The notes under the pieces were generated by a model that was given only the letters and a program-made list of their open reading frames with translations, searched no databases and was not told the DNA's origin. A program made the position numbers and the translations under genes. A stretch of DNA of 15,384 bases from DATKSG01 sp035531775 (GTDB lineage Bacteria; Actinomycetota; Acidimicrobiia; Acidimicrobiales; UBA8190), in NCBI GenBank assembly GCA_035531775.1, contig DATKSG010000070.1:1-15384 (forward strand), given 5' to 3'. This document shows, piece after piece, positions 13,778 through 15,384 of the stretch (within the stretch, counting starts at the first letter, position 1; every line of letters starts with the position of its first letter).

Positions 13778-13956
13778 TACTTCGCCGCCCTCGGCGATGG
13801 CGGTGTCGGCCAATACGCCCATCAAGCCGACGGCCCACCTCCGTACACAAGTCGGATGCCTTGTCGGGCGAGCAAGGACCCCAACTAGGCAGCTGCCTCG
13901 GCGTAAGCCGCGCCCGCCCCCGGACTCGAGGCACAGTAGACACAGATCGACTCCAT
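13778..13956 (-). pseudogene. Broken LOG-family gene (TIGR00730-type nucleotide phosphoribohydrolase)
   Basis: From ATG 13956, 4 bases after the vapC stop, the frame reads MESICVYCASSPGAGAAYAE, then AAA, an in-frame TAG (13887-13885) and LGSLLARQGIRLVYGGG. A frameshift near 13830 then leads to VGLMGVLADTAIAEGGEV. Joined, this matches the N-terminal Rossmann part of LOG proteins, which release the free base from nucleoside monophosphates (cytokinin activation in plants and some bacteria). After GGEV the similarity ends and the PGGxGTxxE active-site motif is absent. One nonsense mutation, one frameshift and a C-terminal loss make it non-functional. The remaining 90 bases down to 13685 hold only unrecognised short frames. 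Confidence 0.72.
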
Positions 13957-13960
13957 TTGC

Positions 13961-14395
13961 CTAGTGACCTGGTCCGGTCGTCGTTTCAGCTTCGAACAAT
14001 TGGCCCGTGTGCTCGCAGATCACACGGAGATCCCGATCGAAGAACCAGGTGACGACTTCTGCGCTCGCCAACTCTCCGGTCGCCGCTATCAAGTAGTCAA
14101 CTGCAGGGCGGCGGTGATTCCCGTGCGTGCGTCCCGCCAACTCGCGCTGGACATCCAGCGCTCGTCGTGTGGCCGCGCTATCGAGCTCGAGCCACCGAAG
14201 GGGGCCCAAAAGACCGTTGAACAGCTCCTCGTACTGATCTGCTGTTTCCGCCCGGTGCATGACCTCGAGAGCGACCGGAACGCACGTCGCGATCTCGTCG
14301 CGTTCGAGTCGCTCCGCCAGCTTCTCTTGAATGTCCGGCCGGGACCTTTTGTTGGCCCACGCCCAGATCGAGGAATCGGCGAGGTAGAGGGGCAC
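13961..14395 (-). CDS. vapC: VapC-type PIN-domain ribonuclease toxin
   Basis: This 144-residue PIN-domain protein is expected to cleave RNA when not bound by VapB. The acidic quartet is visible: Asp7 (LADSSIWAW), Glu44 (PVALEVMH), Asp100 (AVDYLIAATG) and Asp120 or Asp122 (WFFDRDLRVI). The start is GTG 14395, 3 bases after the vapB stop, as in coupled TA operons. It ends in a TAG 4 bases before the LOG remnant. Specific RNA targets cannot be predicted. Confidence 0.9.
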   Translation of the reverse strand: MPLYLADSSIWAWANKRSRPDIQEKLAERLERDEIATCVPVALEVMHRAETADQYEELFNGLLGPLRWLELDSAATRRALDVQRELAGRTHGNHRRPAVDYLIAATGELASAEVVTWFFDRDLRVICEHTGQLFEAETTTGPGH

Positions 14396-14398
14396 GCG

Positions 14399-14641
14399 TT
14401 AGACCGAACGCGTGCGCCGGAGTTCCGGCATGTCGTCGGGCTCGACGACACTGAGGTCGCCTCGGCGCACCATGGCGGCGGCTCGACGAAGAGCGGCAAC
14501 CCTGTTCACCTCGTGCAGCGCCCTGTTCACCGTCTCCCTCGTTGTCTTCGTGCCGAGGACCTCTTGCGCCCGACGCAACTCCTCCAGGTCAATGACCAGG
14601 GTCGTCCGCTGATCGTTCTCTGAAAACTCACTCCTGGCCAC
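14399..14641 (-). CDS. vapB: VapB-type ribbon-helix-helix antitoxin
   Basis: This 80-residue antitoxin has an RHH head with RTTLVIDLEELRRAQEVLGT at 12-31 and TRETVNRALHEVNR at 34-47. An Arg/Ala helix and an acidic tail (VVEPDDMPEL) that would neutralise VapC follow. GTG 14641 is preferred over an ATG 17 codons upstream: TATACT lies 7 bases before it, and the extra residues would be unlike VapB N-termini. By analogy, the VapBC complex probably autoregulates at AT-rich sequence just upstream. Confidence 0.88.
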   Translation of the reverse strand: MARSEFSENDQRTTLVIDLEELRRAQEVLGTKTTRETVNRALHEVNRVAALRRAAAMVRRGDLSVVEPDDMPELRRTRSV

Positions 14642-14654
14642 GGCAATGAGTATA
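14642..14654 (-). promoter_or_regulatory. Leaderless promoter of vapBC
   Basis: Minus-strand TATACT (14654-14649) is followed by 7 bases and GTG 14641. A CATA...TATG near-palindrome about 15 bases further upstream (around 14664-14676) is a candidate VapB operator. The surrounding 60 bases are the most AT-rich part of the window. Confidence 0.45.
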
Positions 14655-14825
14655 TCTCTTCTTCCATAAGTTATATGCCTGCGCATAGCCATTCAATATG
14701 CCTATTTGGAAGCCTCTTCAGCATCACAGACGCCCAGGCGGGCCAGGGCGCCTGCGTATGGGTCCGACCTCGAGCCTGATCGGCGGCACAACAAAGCTGG
14801 CCGCGCCGTTCGTATCCGGAGGCGT

Positions 14826-14891
14826 CACCTCCAAGGGAGCTCAGGGGAAACCGTGAGCACCGTTGGGGGCGTGCCGACATCCACGTAGCGG
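14826..14891. repeat. Right direct repeat (attR-like)
   Basis: This is a second copy of 12980-13045, differing at 5 of 66 positions. It starts at the same CACCTCCA as the tmRNA acceptor strand but lacks a T-arm. CCGGAGG immediately upstream is also found in ssrA 5' of its T-arm, hinting at an internal deletion of an old tmRNA end, though this could be chance. One arm of the internal stem carries a mismatch (GGAGCTCA / TGAGCACC). Confidence 0.75.
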
Positions 14892-14911
14892 TCGTAGATC
14901 GACCGGCAGAC

Positions 14912-15384
14912 TCAGAGCGCAGACACGGGCAGGGTGCTCGGCAGTGTCGCCGCAGTCACGCTCCCGTTGCCGGAGCTCGGCTTGTAGTCCGTGGTACCGG
15001 CGAACTCCGCCGTATAACCCTTGGCGTTGGAGATCGCCTCAGTGCCCGCCAGGCTGCTCACTGTGCACGATGCCGCGCCGTTCGAGTTCGTGATGGCCGA
15101 ACACAGGAACGTGCTCTTGGCATAGAAGCTCACGCTCTGACCGGCGATGGCACCGGCATCCCAGTTGCGGGTGAGAGTCGCCGACACCGTGGCACCGGGC
15201 TTCACGGGATTGACCGAAACCGAGCCGGCCTTCAGGGTGGTGGCCGCCTGCTGCACCGTGAACATGCCGGTCACATAGCCGATGGTGTAGTTGGGGTCGA
15301 GGGCGCCCGAGCAACTCGTGGTGTAACTGCCCGCATCCGGTGTCGCTGCCTTGGTGCCCTTGGAGCAGCTCGGTGCATTGGAGA
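14912..15384 (-). CDS. C-terminus of an MBG/Ig-like domain surface or secreted protein (N-terminus beyond the right edge)
   Basis: This minus-strand frame is open from the right edge to a TGA at 14912; 156 residues are visible. The first part (SYTTSCSGALDPNYTIGYVT, then GMFTVQQA) matches the end of an MBG-type beta domain. About 80 residues of an Ig-like beta-sandwich follow, containing NPVKPGATVSATLTRNWDA, GQSVSFYAKSTFLCSA and TNSNGAASCTV. A Ser/Thr/Ala-rich tail ends in STLPVSAL. Such domains repeat in large exported actinobacterial proteins. No LPxTG sorting signal or C-terminal membrane anchor is present, so release or non-covalent attachment is likely. The stop lies 21 bases right of the attR-like repeat. 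Confidence 0.75.
   Translation of the reverse strand, partial: SNAPSCSKGTKAATPDAGSYTTSCSGALDPNYTIGYVTGMFTVQQAATTLKAGSVSVNPVKPGATVSATLTRNWDAGAIAGQSVSFYAKSTFLCSAITNSNGAASCTVSSLAGTEAISNAKGYTAEFAGTTDYKPSSGNGSVTAATLPSTLPVSAL

Larger units (their letters stand above)
12980..14891. mobile_element. Putative integrase-less mini-island at the tmRNA 3' end
   Basis: The segment is bounded by two 66-base direct repeats, the left one including the 3' end of ssrA. Inside, base composition falls to roughly 52-60 percent GC in two 60-base stretches counted (13081-13200), clearly below the neighbouring genes. The cargo is a plus-strand two-gene unit (13078-13684), a LOG-family pseudogene (13778-13956) and vapBC (13961-14641). 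No integrase or excisionase is visible. It may be a decayed integrative element or one mobilised in trans. Element status is an inference from the repeat, the location and the cargo. Confidence 0.6.

Noticed and set aside
13405..14052. A 215-codon plus-strand frame starting MARKMASWRE
   Set aside because: It overlaps the RelE-like gene in another frame and runs antisense through the LOG remnant; the composition is random-like.
13964..14623. A 219-codon plus-strand frame
   Set aside because: It is antisense to vapB and vapC, both of which have complete family signatures.
12980..14891. Two-copy 66-bp repeat considered as CRISPR or a dispersed repeat family
   Set aside because: There are only two copies, 1.85 kb apart, with no spacers. 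The tmRNA-end location makes an attachment-site duplication more economical.

Overview
The window looks like a chromosomal segment from a high-GC actinobacterium, probably a deep-branching lineage such as Acidimicrobiia. This rests on the very GC-rich coding sequence, the frequent GTG/TTG starts, and a gene order that largely matches the mec-cysO-cysM ... murI - metallo-hydrolase - rph - rdgB block of mycobacteria (M. tuberculosis Rv1334-Rv1341, from memory). The exact lineage is an inference.

Layout. (1) Positions 1-4762 hold lipid and acyl-CoA genes: a fused two-domain acyl-CoA dehydrogenase running off the left edge, a divergent MerR-type regulator, a DoxX-like membrane protein with a MaoC-type dehydratase subunit, and a crotonase-fold protein lacking both usual catalytic glutamates. 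(2) Positions 10504 down to 4770 form a minus-strand housekeeping run. It contains mec, cysO and cysM (protein-thiocarboxylate cysteine synthesis), a ferritin-like protein, a small unknown protein, murI, a metallo-beta-lactamase-fold hydrolase, rph and rdgB. Several junctions overlap or are only a few bases long. (3) smpB (10546-11097) diverges from mec through a strikingly symmetric inverted repeat. (4) A secreted protein with OB-like segments and a probable transposase remnant lie between smpB and ssrA. (5) The tmRNA gene ssrA is at 12636-12987, encoding the tag (A)NTNAEPQLALLAA.

(6) The 3' end of ssrA and the sequence just after it (12980-13045) recur at 14826-14891, 61 of 66 bases identical by hand alignment. 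The 1.8 kb between the copies is visibly less GC-rich. It holds a small plus-strand two-gene unit (an MbcA/ParS-like putative antitoxin followed by a possible RelE-like partner), a vapBC pair and a broken LOG-family gene. No integrase is visible. I read this as a small decayed or non-autonomous island at the tmRNA attachment site, carrying one known and one possibly new toxin-antitoxin pair. (7) The right edge holds the C-terminus of a large MBG/Ig-like surface or secreted protein.

A recurring feature is a TANNNT-type -10 box 6-8 bases before a start codon, with no room for a Shine-Dalgarno site. It is seen at merR, murI, the ferritin gene, mec, smpB, the island antitoxin and vapB. This suggests widespread leaderless initiation. 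All assignments come from reading motifs by eye; no database search was possible.
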